Source: JAFGED01 sp034430835 (GTDB lineage Bacteria; Chloroflexota; Anaerolineae; B4-G1). Taken from it: a stretch of DNA of 11,867 nucleotides. The stretch covers positions 1 through 11,867 of the forward strand of contig DAOUDX010000246.1 in NCBI GenBank assembly GCA_034430835.1, given 5' to 3'. The position numbers and the translations under genes were made by a program. Below, one piece after another: positions 5,864-11,867 of the stretch. The notes under the pieces are model-generated. The model was given only the letters and a program-made list of their open reading frames with translations. It did no database searches and was not told where the DNA came from. Positions within the stretch are counted from its first letter, which is position 1; each line of letters starts with the position of its first letter.

Positions 5864-7364
5864 CCTGCCTGACTGGCCATGGCAGACCGTGCGTCAGTTG
5901 GCCGAGGCGCGCGGCATGCGCGTCTGGCCAGTGGGCGGCGTGGTGCGCGACCTGCTGTTGGGGCGGCCCGTGCACGATTGGGACTTTGCCGTGGATCGGG
6001 ACGCGCTCAGGCTAGCGCGGGCCGTGGCCGACGCGCTGGGCGGAGCCTACTATCCACTGGATGCGGAGCGGGACACGGGCCGCGTCGTCCTGGCGACCGA
6101 GGATGAAACGAGACTCGACCTGGATTTCTCCCTCGTGCGCGGCGATAGCCTGGAGATCGACCTGCTGGCGCGGGACTTTACCATCAACGCGCTGGCGGCG
6201 GATGGGACGGGTGCGGTGGTGGACGTGACGGGCGGCCTGGATGACTTGCGGGGCGGGCGCATCCGCGCTGTAAGCGATCAGACGTTCCAGGACGATCCGC
6301 TGCGGCTGCTGCGGGCAGTGCGGGTGGAGGCCGAGCTGGGTTTTGCGATCGAACCGCAGACGGCGACCTGGATGCGGCGCGATGCTCCACTGCTGGTTCA
6401 GCCGTCGGCGGAGCGGGTGCGGGATGAATTCGTGCGTGTGCTGGCCCTGCCGGGTGCGGCAGCCCTCTTGCAGCGGTTGGACGAGTTTGGCCTGCTGTCT
6501 CACGTTGTGCCGGAGCTGCAACCACTCAAAGGAGTCGAGCAATCGCCGCCGCACCGCCACGACGTGTGGCGACACACGCTGGAGACGGTGGATGCACTAG
6601 AGGGGATCATCGCTGCCACGACCGGGCGAGAGATCGAATCCCCTGCGCTGGCAGACGTGCCCGCTGTGGCCTGGGGCGATCTGGTGCGGACGCTGGGCCA
6701 GTTCGCGGGTGACGTGGCCGCTCACCTGGCCGTCGAGGTCAGTGGCGGGCGGGATCGGGCGCTGGTGCTCAGGCTGGCGGCGTTGCTGCACGACGTGGGC
6801 AAGGCCGGGACGCAGTCGCGAGGCGAAGACGGCCTCATCCACTTTTACAACCACGAGTTGGTGGGGGCACAGACGGCGGCGGCGCGGGCCTGGGAGTTGC
6901 GCTTCAGCCGCGACGAGGTGGAGCGGGTGCGCACCATCGTCGGTGCACACATGCGACCGGCGCACCTCGCCCGTGCCGATGTCCTCACCCGCCGTGCGAT
7001 ATATCGCTTCTTCCGCACCACATCCTGCGGCGGGGTGGACGTAGTGCTGCTCTGCCTGGCCGACCACCTGGCGACCTGGGGGCCGAACCTGCGGGAGGAA
7101 CGCTGGGCGCGGCGGCTGGAGGTGGCCCAGATGCTGCTGACCCACTGGTTCGAGCGGTACGATGAGACGGTGTGCCCGCCATCGCTGATCAGCGGTGACG
7201 ACCTGATGGCCGAACTGGGGCTGGAGTCTGGGCCGAAGGTTGGGCGGCTGCTGAGGGCTCTGCAGGAGGCGCAGGCGGCGGGAGAGGTACGGACGCGGGA
7301 TGAGGCGCTGGCGCTGCTGAGAAGGATCTCGGCAGGGAGGGGAGGGTCTCCCGATGACGAGTAG
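5850..7364 (+). CDS. Class II tRNA nucleotidyltransferase/poly(A) polymerase with HD domain
   Basis: This 504-residue enzyme adds nucleotides to RNA 3' ends, either CCA on tRNA or A tails. The catalytic head has GGVVRD (29-34), the metal-binding pair D43 and D45 in DWDFAV, RDFTINA (108-114), DDPLR (148-152, base selection) and ERVRDEF (188-194), all in class II order. A C-terminal HD-type phosphohydrolase domain follows with H237/H242, H314-D315 in LLHDVGK, H335 and H367, so its metal site looks intact and it may hydrolyse phosphodiesters such as a 2',3'-cyclic phosphate. GGAG at 5839-5842 sits 7 nt before the ATG. The gene overlaps the DUF5678-like gene by 14 nt and the DUF3795-like gene by 11 nt. 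Sequence does not separate a full CCA enzyme from a CC-adding, A-adding or poly(A) enzyme, so I give no symbol. cca is the most likely. Confidence 0.92.
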   Translation: MAKVSLPDWPWQTVRQLAEARGMRVWPVGGVVRDLLLGRPVHDWDFAVDRDALRLARAVADALGGAYYPLDAERDTGRVVLATEDETRLDLDFSLVRGDSLEIDLLARDFTINALAADGTGAVVDVTGGLDDLRGGRIRAVSDQTFQDDPLRLLRAVRVEAELGFAIEPQTATWMRRDAPLLVQPSAERVRDEFVRVLALPGAAALLQRLDEFGLLSHVVPELQPLKGVEQSPPHRHDVWRHTLETVDALEGIIAATTGREIESPALADVPAVAWGDLVRTLGQFAGDVAAHLAVEVSGGRDRALVLRLAALLHDVGKAGTQSRGEDGLIHFYNHELVGAQTAAARAWELRFSRDEVERVRTIVGAHMRPAHLARADVLTRRAIYRFFRTTSCGGVDVVLLCLADHLATWGPNLREERWARRLEVAQMLLTHWFERYDETVCPPSLISGDDLMAELGLESGPKVGRLLRALQEAQAAGEVRTRDEALALLRRISAGRGGSPDDE

Positions 7365-7867
7365 TAGGGTGCTATTGGGGGTATGCGGCCTCTACTGCGG
7401 GGCGTGCTATCACCACCGTGCTTCTTTCCCAGAAGGCAAACTCCTCCTGAAGGAAGCGGCGCGCCAGGGGCGAGCGCTGGAGGGCTTCACGTGCCAGGGA
7501 TGTCGGTCGGGTGCCCTGCACGTCCACCCCGGCTGCGCCCAGTGCAAGATCAGGGCGTGCGCCGAAGATCGAGGCGTTCTTCACTGCGGCCTTCGCCGAG
7601 TTCCCGTGTGATCGGCTTGAGGCTTTCCAGAGCGATGGCCGGGTTCATCACCTTGACGTGCTAGCCAGCCTGCAGGAACTGAAAGGGAAGGGGCCCGACC
7701 GATGGTTGGCGGAGCAAGAGCGGCGATGGATGTGCGAATGCGGGGAGCGTTTCAGTTGGTATGAGACGGTATGCAGCAGGTGCGGTGCGCCATTGGATTC
7801 TTACGGCCCCGACCCGGCAAAGCAGTGGCAGTGGCATACGCCGCCATGTCAATTACTTGCAGTTTAG
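7354..7867 (+). pseudogene. DUF3795-like zinc-binding protein, broken by a frameshift
   Basis: Two overlapping frames make one family member. The first frame runs from the ATG at 7354 (GGAGGG at 7341-7346, 7 nt before) and carries CGLYCGAC (residues 11-18), FTCQGC and CAQCKIRACAEDRG, then ends early at 7611. The second frame, open to TAG at 7865-7867, continues with AEFPCDRLEAF, WLAEQERRWMCECG and a CSRCGAPL zinc knuckle. The family runs these parts together in about 170 residues, with Cys pairs likely binding zinc. The break lies at about 7588-7600. Adding back TG after 7593 gives HCGLCAEFPC, restoring the expected CxxC before FPC, so a 2-nt deletion is the simplest cause. It may be a real pseudogene or an assembly error. 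The function of the family is unknown. It overlaps the nucleotidyltransferase gene by 11 nt. Confidence 0.75.
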
Positions 7868-7885
7868 GCCCAAAAGCTCTATAAT
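7857..7885 (+). promoter_or_regulatory. Strong sigma-70-type promoter of the S1-clpC unit
   Basis: A -35-like TTGCAG (7857-7862) and a perfect -10 TATAAT (7880-7885) are 17 nt apart. Transcription would start near 7892, leaving a leader of under 30 nt. The -35 box overlaps the final codons of the broken DUF3795-like gene. The DNA here is AT-rich for this window (28 of 60 bases G+C in 7861-7920). Confidence 0.65.
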
Positions 7886-7895
7886 TGTGCGCACA
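7886..7895. promoter_or_regulatory. 10-bp palindrome at the predicted transcription start
   Basis: TGTGCGCACA is a perfect palindrome directly after the -10 box and across the likely start of transcription, where a repressor could block initiation. It matches neither the HrcA CIRCE element nor the CtsR heptad repeat that control clpC in Firmicutes. It may be chance. Confidence 0.3.
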
Positions 7896-7919
7896 CGAAA
7901 GAGGAGTTAAAGCCCCGAC

Positions 7920-9257
7920 ATGTCGGCCGAACGAATCGATCCCGAAAGAGATGCAACAGGGTTGGCTGCCAGCGACGCCAACTCTATGGCAGAAATGCTC
8001 GAGCATTATCTGCGTTGCCCAGATTTGGAACATGGCCAGGTCATATCGGGGGCGGTCGTGCGGGTCACGCCCAACTCGATTATCGTCGACATCGGCGCCA
8101 AGTGCGAGGGCATCGTGCCGGAGCGAGATCTGGAGAGGCTCTCACCAGCCGACCGCGATGCCATCCAGGTGGGCAGCGAGGTATTGGTTTCCATCGTCAC
8201 CCCGGAAGACGCCAATGGCAACATCATCCTATCCCTCTCGCGGGCCCAACTGGCACAGGACTGGCACAAGGCCCTGCAGATCCTTCAAAGCCAGGAGACT
8301 ATCGAGAGACAAGTTGCTGCCTGCAACAAGGGTGGCGTGATCGTGCGATTCGGAAGAATACGCGGATTCGTGCCGGGCTCACAACTGGCCGTCGCCCATA
8401 TCACCGATCAGTCAGCATCCGGCCAGAGCGAGGACAATCGCTGGTCGTCGCTGATCGGCGAGACACTGCAACTCAAGATCATCGAGGTTGACCAGAAACG
8501 CAACCGGCTGATTCTCTCCGAGCGGGCCGCTCTGCGCGACCGACGCAAGAACCAGCGCGAGAAACTACTGGGGGATTTGACCGAGGGGGATGTGCGCCGA
8601 GGCAAAGTCATCAACCTGGCCGACTTTGGCGCTTTTGTCGATATAGGAGGAGTGGACGGCCTGGTACACCTATCTGAACTCTCCTGGAAGCGCGTCGCGC
8701 ACCCCCGCGAGGTGGTGGAGATAGGACAGGAAGTAGAGGTCTACGTACTGAAGGTGAACCGGGAGCGCCAGCGGGTGGCCCTGAGCCTCAAGCGCTTGCA
8801 GCCCGATCCCTGGGATTCTGCAACGGAGCGGTATCGAGAAGGACAGTTGGTCGAAGGGATCATCACGCGTCTCACCAAGTGGGGAGCCTTTGCCAGCATC
8901 GTTGGTGACGAGGGTATCGAAGGACTGATTCACATATCGGAGATAACCGACATGCCCATCGTCCATCCCCGCGAAGCGCTCAAGTCCGATCAAGTAATCA
9001 CGCTGCGCGTGATTGGGTTGGACGCGGATCACCACCGCCTCTCGTTGAGCATGAAGCAAGTCGCCGAGGGAGAGTTCATGGGAGAAGATTGGAGAAGTGC
9101 CCTGGCAACAGATCGCCCTCGGCTTCCAGACTCCCTGTCAGCGTCGCTTTCTGAGGCCATTGAACGCTCAGACAAATTACCAGAGGAGGGTATCTCGGAT
9201 GTAGGGAGTGACCTCCCCAAACTCTCACAAGGTGGGGATAGCAAATGGACAAGTTAG
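7920..9257 (+). CDS. Ribosomal protein S1-like RNA-binding protein, four S1 domains
   Basis: This 445-residue protein carries four S1 (OB-fold) RNA-binding domains at about 38-110, 127-203, 222-292 and 307-380, followed by an acidic, poorly conserved tail. Domain 1 shows IIVDIGAKCEGIVP, domain 2 VRFGRIRGFVPGSQL, and domain 3 the classic FGAFVDIGGVDGLVHLSELSW, which match the order in bacterial S1, a protein that helps mRNA bind the 30S subunit. Four domains is the usual number outside Proteobacteria, which have six. The best ribosome site (GAGGAG, 7901-7906) is 13 nt before the ATG, longer than ideal; the next in-frame ATG at 7986 has none, so 7920 is kept. It may be the main S1 (rpsA) or a paralogue, which the window cannot settle. 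It overlaps clpC by 13 nt and has its own strong promoter, so the two form one unit. Confidence 0.9.
   Translation: MSAERIDPERDATGLAASDANSMAEMLEHYLRCPDLEHGQVISGAVVRVTPNSIIVDIGAKCEGIVPERDLERLSPADRDAIQVGSEVLVSIVTPEDANGNIILSLSRAQLAQDWHKALQILQSQETIERQVAACNKGGVIVRFGRIRGFVPGSQLAVAHITDQSASGQSEDNRWSSLIGETLQLKIIEVDQKRNRLILSERAALRDRRKNQREKLLGDLTEGDVRRGKVINLADFGAFVDIGGVDGLVHLSELSWKRVAHPREVVEIGQEVEVYVLKVNRERQRVALSLKRLQPDPWDSATERYREGQLVEGIITRLTKWGAFASIVGDEGIEGLIHISEITDMPIVHPREALKSDQVITLRVIGLDADHHRLSLSMKQVAEGEFMGEDWRSALATDRPRLPDSLSASLSEAIERSDKLPEEGISDVGSDLPKLSQGGDSKWTS
9229..9237 (+). promoter_or_regulatory. Ribosome binding site of clpC inside the S1 gene
   Basis: AAGGTGGGG ends 7 nt before the clpC ATG at 9245 and lies within the last codons of the S1-like gene, which ends at 9257. 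This placement suggests that clpC is translated from the same message. Confidence 0.55.
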
Positions 9258-11719
9258 CCAACTTCAGTGAAGAAGCTCGGCGTGTGCTGAGACTAGCTCA
9301 GAATGAGGCCAACCGAATGCGCCACGCCGAGGTTGGCACCGAGCACCTTCTATTGGGGCTTTTACGCGAGCAAGACGGGATCGCCAGTCGCGTGCTGCGA
9401 GAGTTGGGACTCCAATCCGGCGATGTGCAGCACTTGGTCGAGCGGCTCAGCACCTTGCGACACAAGCCGAGCCCGAGCCATACGACGACCAATCCTACAC
9501 CACGCACCAAGCTAGTGCTCACCCTGGCTCAGGAGGAGGCACGACGCCGGGGCGACCTCAAGGTGGATACGCACCACATCTTACTGGGCCTGATCCGGCA
9601 AGGAGACGGCACCGCGGTGGAAGTGCTCAACCATCTGGGCATAACAGGCGAGCAAGTCCGTCGTCACACCAACCGCCTGCTGCAGCGACAACCGGCCCTC
9701 GTGGGGAGGCAGAGGCGCACGTCCAGGTCCACAAAGACCCGGTTGATCGATCAATTGGCCATCGACCTGACCTCGCTGGCCGAGCAGAACAAGCTCGATC
9801 CCGTCATCGGCCGGCAGCAGGAGATCGAGCGCGTGATCCAGATCTTGGCCCGGCGGACGAAGAACAACCCCGCCCTCATCGGCGATCCTGGCGTGGGCAA
9901 GACGGCTATCGTCGAAGGGCTGGCCCAGCGCATCGTCGCCGGGGAGACGCCCGAGCCGCTGCTGGAAAAGCGCGTGCTCCAACTGGACGTCGGCTCGCTG
10001 GTCGCCGGGACGATGTACCGCGGGCAGTTCGAGGAACGCCTCAAGAAGGTCATCGCCGAGCTCAAGGACTCGAGCAATATCCTATTCATCGACGAGTTCC
10101 ATATGCTCGTCGGCGCTGGAGCAGCCGGCTCCACGGTAGACGCGGCCAACCTCCTCAAACCCGCCCTGGCCCGAGGCGAGTTGCAGTGCATCGGCGCAAC
10201 CACACTGGAAGAGTATCGCAAGCACATCGAATCGGACGCGGCGCTGGAGCGGCGCTTCCAGCCGGTGATGGTTGACGAGCCAACTGTCGAGGAGACCATC
10301 GATATCCTGCACGGGGTCCGCCCGGCCTACGAGCAGCATCACGCGCTGCGCATCAGCGATGAGGCATTGGAAGCAGCAGTGCGACTCGCGGCCCGCTACA
10401 TCTCCGACCGCTACCTCCCCGACAAGGCCATCGACGTCATCGACGAAACGTCCTCCCGCGTGCGGATGTACAAGTCCCCCCACGCCCGGGACCTGCAGGG
10501 GGCATTCGCCGAACTGAAAGTCACTCAGCAGGCCAAGGAGTCGGCCATTGAGGAGCGTCGATACGAGGACGCCGCCGTGCTGCGGGACAAAGAGATCGAG
10601 TTGCAAGAGCGGCTGGAGGCCATGCGCGCCGATTGGGACACGGAGAACGCCGCCGTCGTCACCCCCGAAGACGTCGCCGAGATCGTCTCGATGTGGACCG
10701 GCATCCCGCTGACTCAACTGCACGGCAGCGAGTCGGAAAAACTCTTGCACATGGAGGAAGCGATCCACAAGCGCATCGTGGGACAGGACGAGGCCATCAC
10801 GGCCATTGCCAAGGCGGTGCGCCGGGCGCGGGCCGGGCTCAAGGACCCACGCCGGCCTGTCGGCTCCTTCATCTTCCTCGGACCCACCGGCGTGGGCAAG
10901 ACGGAACTGGCCAAGGCGCTGGCCGAGTTCATGTTTGGCAGCGAAGATGCGCTCGTGCAACTCGACATGTCCGAGTTCATGGAGCGCCACAGCGTGGCGC
11001 GGCTGGTCGGCGCGCCGCCGGGCTATGTGGGGTACGAGGACGCAGGGCAGCTCACCGAAACCATCCGCCGCCGCCCCTTCTCCATCGTCGTCTTTGACGA
11101 GATCGAAAAAGCGCACCCCGAGGCCTTCAACATGTTGCTGCAGATCATGGAAGAGGGCAATCTGTCAGATGCTCGCGGGCGGAAGGTGGACTTTCGCAAC
11201 GCGATCCTCGTTATGACCTCCAACGTCGGAGCAGAGCTGATCAAGCAACAAGGAGGAATGGGGTTCGCCATTCCCCGCGACGAGGAAGAAGACGCCGCGC
11301 ACGAGTACGAGGAGATGCGCGAGAAGCTGTTGGAGGAACTGAAGCGCACCTTCCGGCCCGAGTTCATCAACCGCGTCGATAGCGTCATCGTTTTCCACGC
11401 TCTCAGCCGGGAGGAGATCGCCCAGATTGTGGAGCTGGAGCTGGACAAGGTGCGCGAGCGGCTGGGCGAATGCGGCGCCGCCCTGGAGGTGACGGGCGCG
11501 GCCAAGGAACTGCTGGCCGAGGAAGGGTACAGCGACGAGTACGGCGCGCGGCCGCTCAAGCGCGTGATCCAGAACAAGGTCGAGGACGCTCTCTCCGATG
11601 CAGTCCTGGCGTGCCGGTTCAGCGAGCATGCGATGATCGTGGTGGATGCCGAGGACGGCGAGATCGTGCTCCGGGAAGAAGAAGAGGAAAAGGCTACCGA
11701 GGAACTGGCTCCCGCCTGA
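9245..11719 (+). CDS. clpC: ClpC-type AAA+ unfoldase of the Clp protease
   Basis: This 824-residue protein is a complete Hsp100/Clp ATPase that unfolds proteins and feeds them to ClpP in the cytoplasm. The N domain has two Clp_N repeats (about 5-70 and 88-148). AAA-1 has Walker A GDPGVGKT (213-220), Walker B ILFIDEFH (279-286) and the arginine-finger ALERRF. A short middle domain (about 410-465) carries a UVR-like motif around YEDAAVLRDKEIEL, which marks ClpC rather than ClpB or ClpA. AAA-2 has GPTGVGKT (546-553), VVFDEIEKAHP (615-625) and the sensor-2 GARPLKR (767-773). The GGMGF loop (670-674) matches the ClpP-docking loop, so partnership with ClpP is expected although no clpP is here. The C-terminus is very acidic. 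In Bacillus, clpC follows ctsR-mcsA-mcsB and uses the adaptor MecA; here an S1-like gene takes the upstream place and no adaptor or repressor gene is visible. Confidence 0.97.
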   Translation: MDKLANFSEEARRVLRLAQNEANRMRHAEVGTEHLLLGLLREQDGIASRVLRELGLQSGDVQHLVERLSTLRHKPSPSHTTTNPTPRTKLVLTLAQEEARRRGDLKVDTHHILLGLIRQGDGTAVEVLNHLGITGEQVRRHTNRLLQRQPALVGRQRRTSRSTKTRLIDQLAIDLTSLAEQNKLDPVIGRQQEIERVIQILARRTKNNPALIGDPGVGKTAIVEGLAQRIVAGETPEPLLEKRVLQLDVGSLVAGTMYRGQFEERLKKVIAELKDSSNILFIDEFHMLVGAGAAGSTVDAANLLKPALARGELQCIGATTLEEYRKHIESDAALERRFQPVMVDEPTVEETIDILHGVRPAYEQHHALRISDEALEAAVRLAARYISDRYLPDKAIDVIDETSSRVRMYKSPHARDLQGAFAELKVTQQAKESAIEERRYEDAAVLRDKEIELQERLEAMRADWDTENAAVVTPEDVAEIVSMWTGIPLTQLHGSESEKLLHMEEAIHKRIVGQDEAITAIAKAVRRARAGLKDPRRPVGSFIFLGPTGVGKTELAKALAEFMFGSEDALVQLDMSEFMERHSVARLVGAPPGYVGYEDAGQLTETIRRRPFSIVVFDEIEKAHPEAFNMLLQIMEEGNLSDARGRKVDFRNAILVMTSNVGAELIKQQGGMGFAIPRDEEEDAAHEYEEMREKLLEELKRTFRPEFINRVDSVIVFHALSREEIAQIVELELDKVRERLGECGAALEVTGAAKELLAEEGYSDEYGARPLKRVIQNKVEDALSDAVLACRFSEHAMIVVDAEDGEIVLREEEEEKATEELAPA

Positions 11720-11867
11720 CCTGCAAGTGATATTGCATGGTTGAGTCCATCTTAGCGCAGCCCTAGGATCGTATTGCGACTTGATGGAGCAATTGTCATT
11801 TCAAAGAAACCAGGTCAGGACTACAGGATGCCTTTACGTCAACGAGTGACCCCTCCACATCTACATT
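11720..11867. other. Region after clpC with no convincing gene
   Basis: These 148 nt are AT-richer than clpC. Two weak hairpins are possible (TGCAA 11722-11726 with TTGCA 11733-11737; ATTGC 11773-11777 with GCAAT 11789-11793), but neither has a strong stem or T-run, so I do not call a terminator. An ATG at 11828 opens a frame beginning MPLRQRVTPPHLH that runs off the right edge. At 13 codons with only a short AGG before it, it is too short to call a gene. Confidence 0.5.

Noticed and set aside
5614..6015. A 133-codon + strand frame over the DUF5678-like gene
   Set aside because: It runs out of frame through two better-supported genes and its sequence is Arg/Gly-rich low complexity.
10082..11116. 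A 344-codon - strand frame across clpC
   Set aside because: It is antisense to the conserved AAA domains of ClpC and shows no family signature.
11720..11750. Intrinsic terminator after clpC
   Set aside because: The stems are only 4 to 5 bp and no T-run follows.
1..11867. CRISPR array, tRNA, rRNA, insertion sequence or prophage genes
   Set aside because: I saw no regularly spaced repeats, no cloverleaf or rRNA-like sequence, and no transposase or integrase frames.

Overview
The window is about 11.9 kb of GC-rich bacterial DNA. Every convincing gene is on the + strand, and genes are packed with short overlaps. The four-S1-domain protein, the ClpC-type unfoldase, the style of molybdenum hydroxylase and the DUF5678/DUF3795 small proteins together suggest a Chloroflexota (Anaerolineae-like) genome. 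That assignment is inferred from remembered family resemblance, not from a search.

Layout: (1) Positions 2-97 hold the last 31 codons of an unrecognised gene. (2) Positions 98-735 hold a low-GC leader with a good promoter whose -10 box lies in a perfect 10-bp palindrome, followed by a type II toxin-antitoxin pair (small acidic antitoxin-like protein, then a RelE/ParE-type toxin). (3) Positions 740-5584 hold a tightly coupled three-gene block: an FAD/[2Fe-2S] fusion subunit and a molybdopterin subunit of a xanthine dehydrogenase/aldehyde oxidase family hydroxylase, then alanine dehydrogenase (ald). The first toxin-to-hydroxylase gap is only 4 nt, so the hydroxylase block may be read from the toxin-antitoxin promoter. 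(4) Positions 5585-5656 hold a short gap with an imperfect inverted repeat. (5) Positions 5657-7867 hold a DUF5678-like small protein, a class II tRNA nucleotidyltransferase/poly(A) polymerase with an HD domain, and a DUF3795-like zinc-binding protein broken by a frameshift; each overlaps the next. (6) Positions 7857-11719 hold a strong sigma-70-like promoter, an S1-domain RNA-binding protein and clpC, which overlap by 13 nt. (7) The last 148 nt hold no convincing gene or terminator.

The hydroxylase subunits would oxidise a purine, aldehyde or other heterocycle by hydroxylation, passing electrons from Mo through two [2Fe-2S] clusters to FAD. Alanine dehydrogenase, joined by an ATGA overlap, interconverts alanine with pyruvate plus ammonia, so a role in nitrogen or carbon salvage is plausible but unproven. 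The second half is housekeeping: tRNA 3' end or RNA tailing, translation, and protein quality control. I do not see a clearly new defence or mobile system. The most notable points are the S1-clpC transcription unit without visible CtsR or CIRCE control, the cleanly repairable frameshift in the DUF3795 gene, the permuted domain order of the FAD/Fe-S subunit, and the toxin-antitoxin pair that abuts a metabolic operon.
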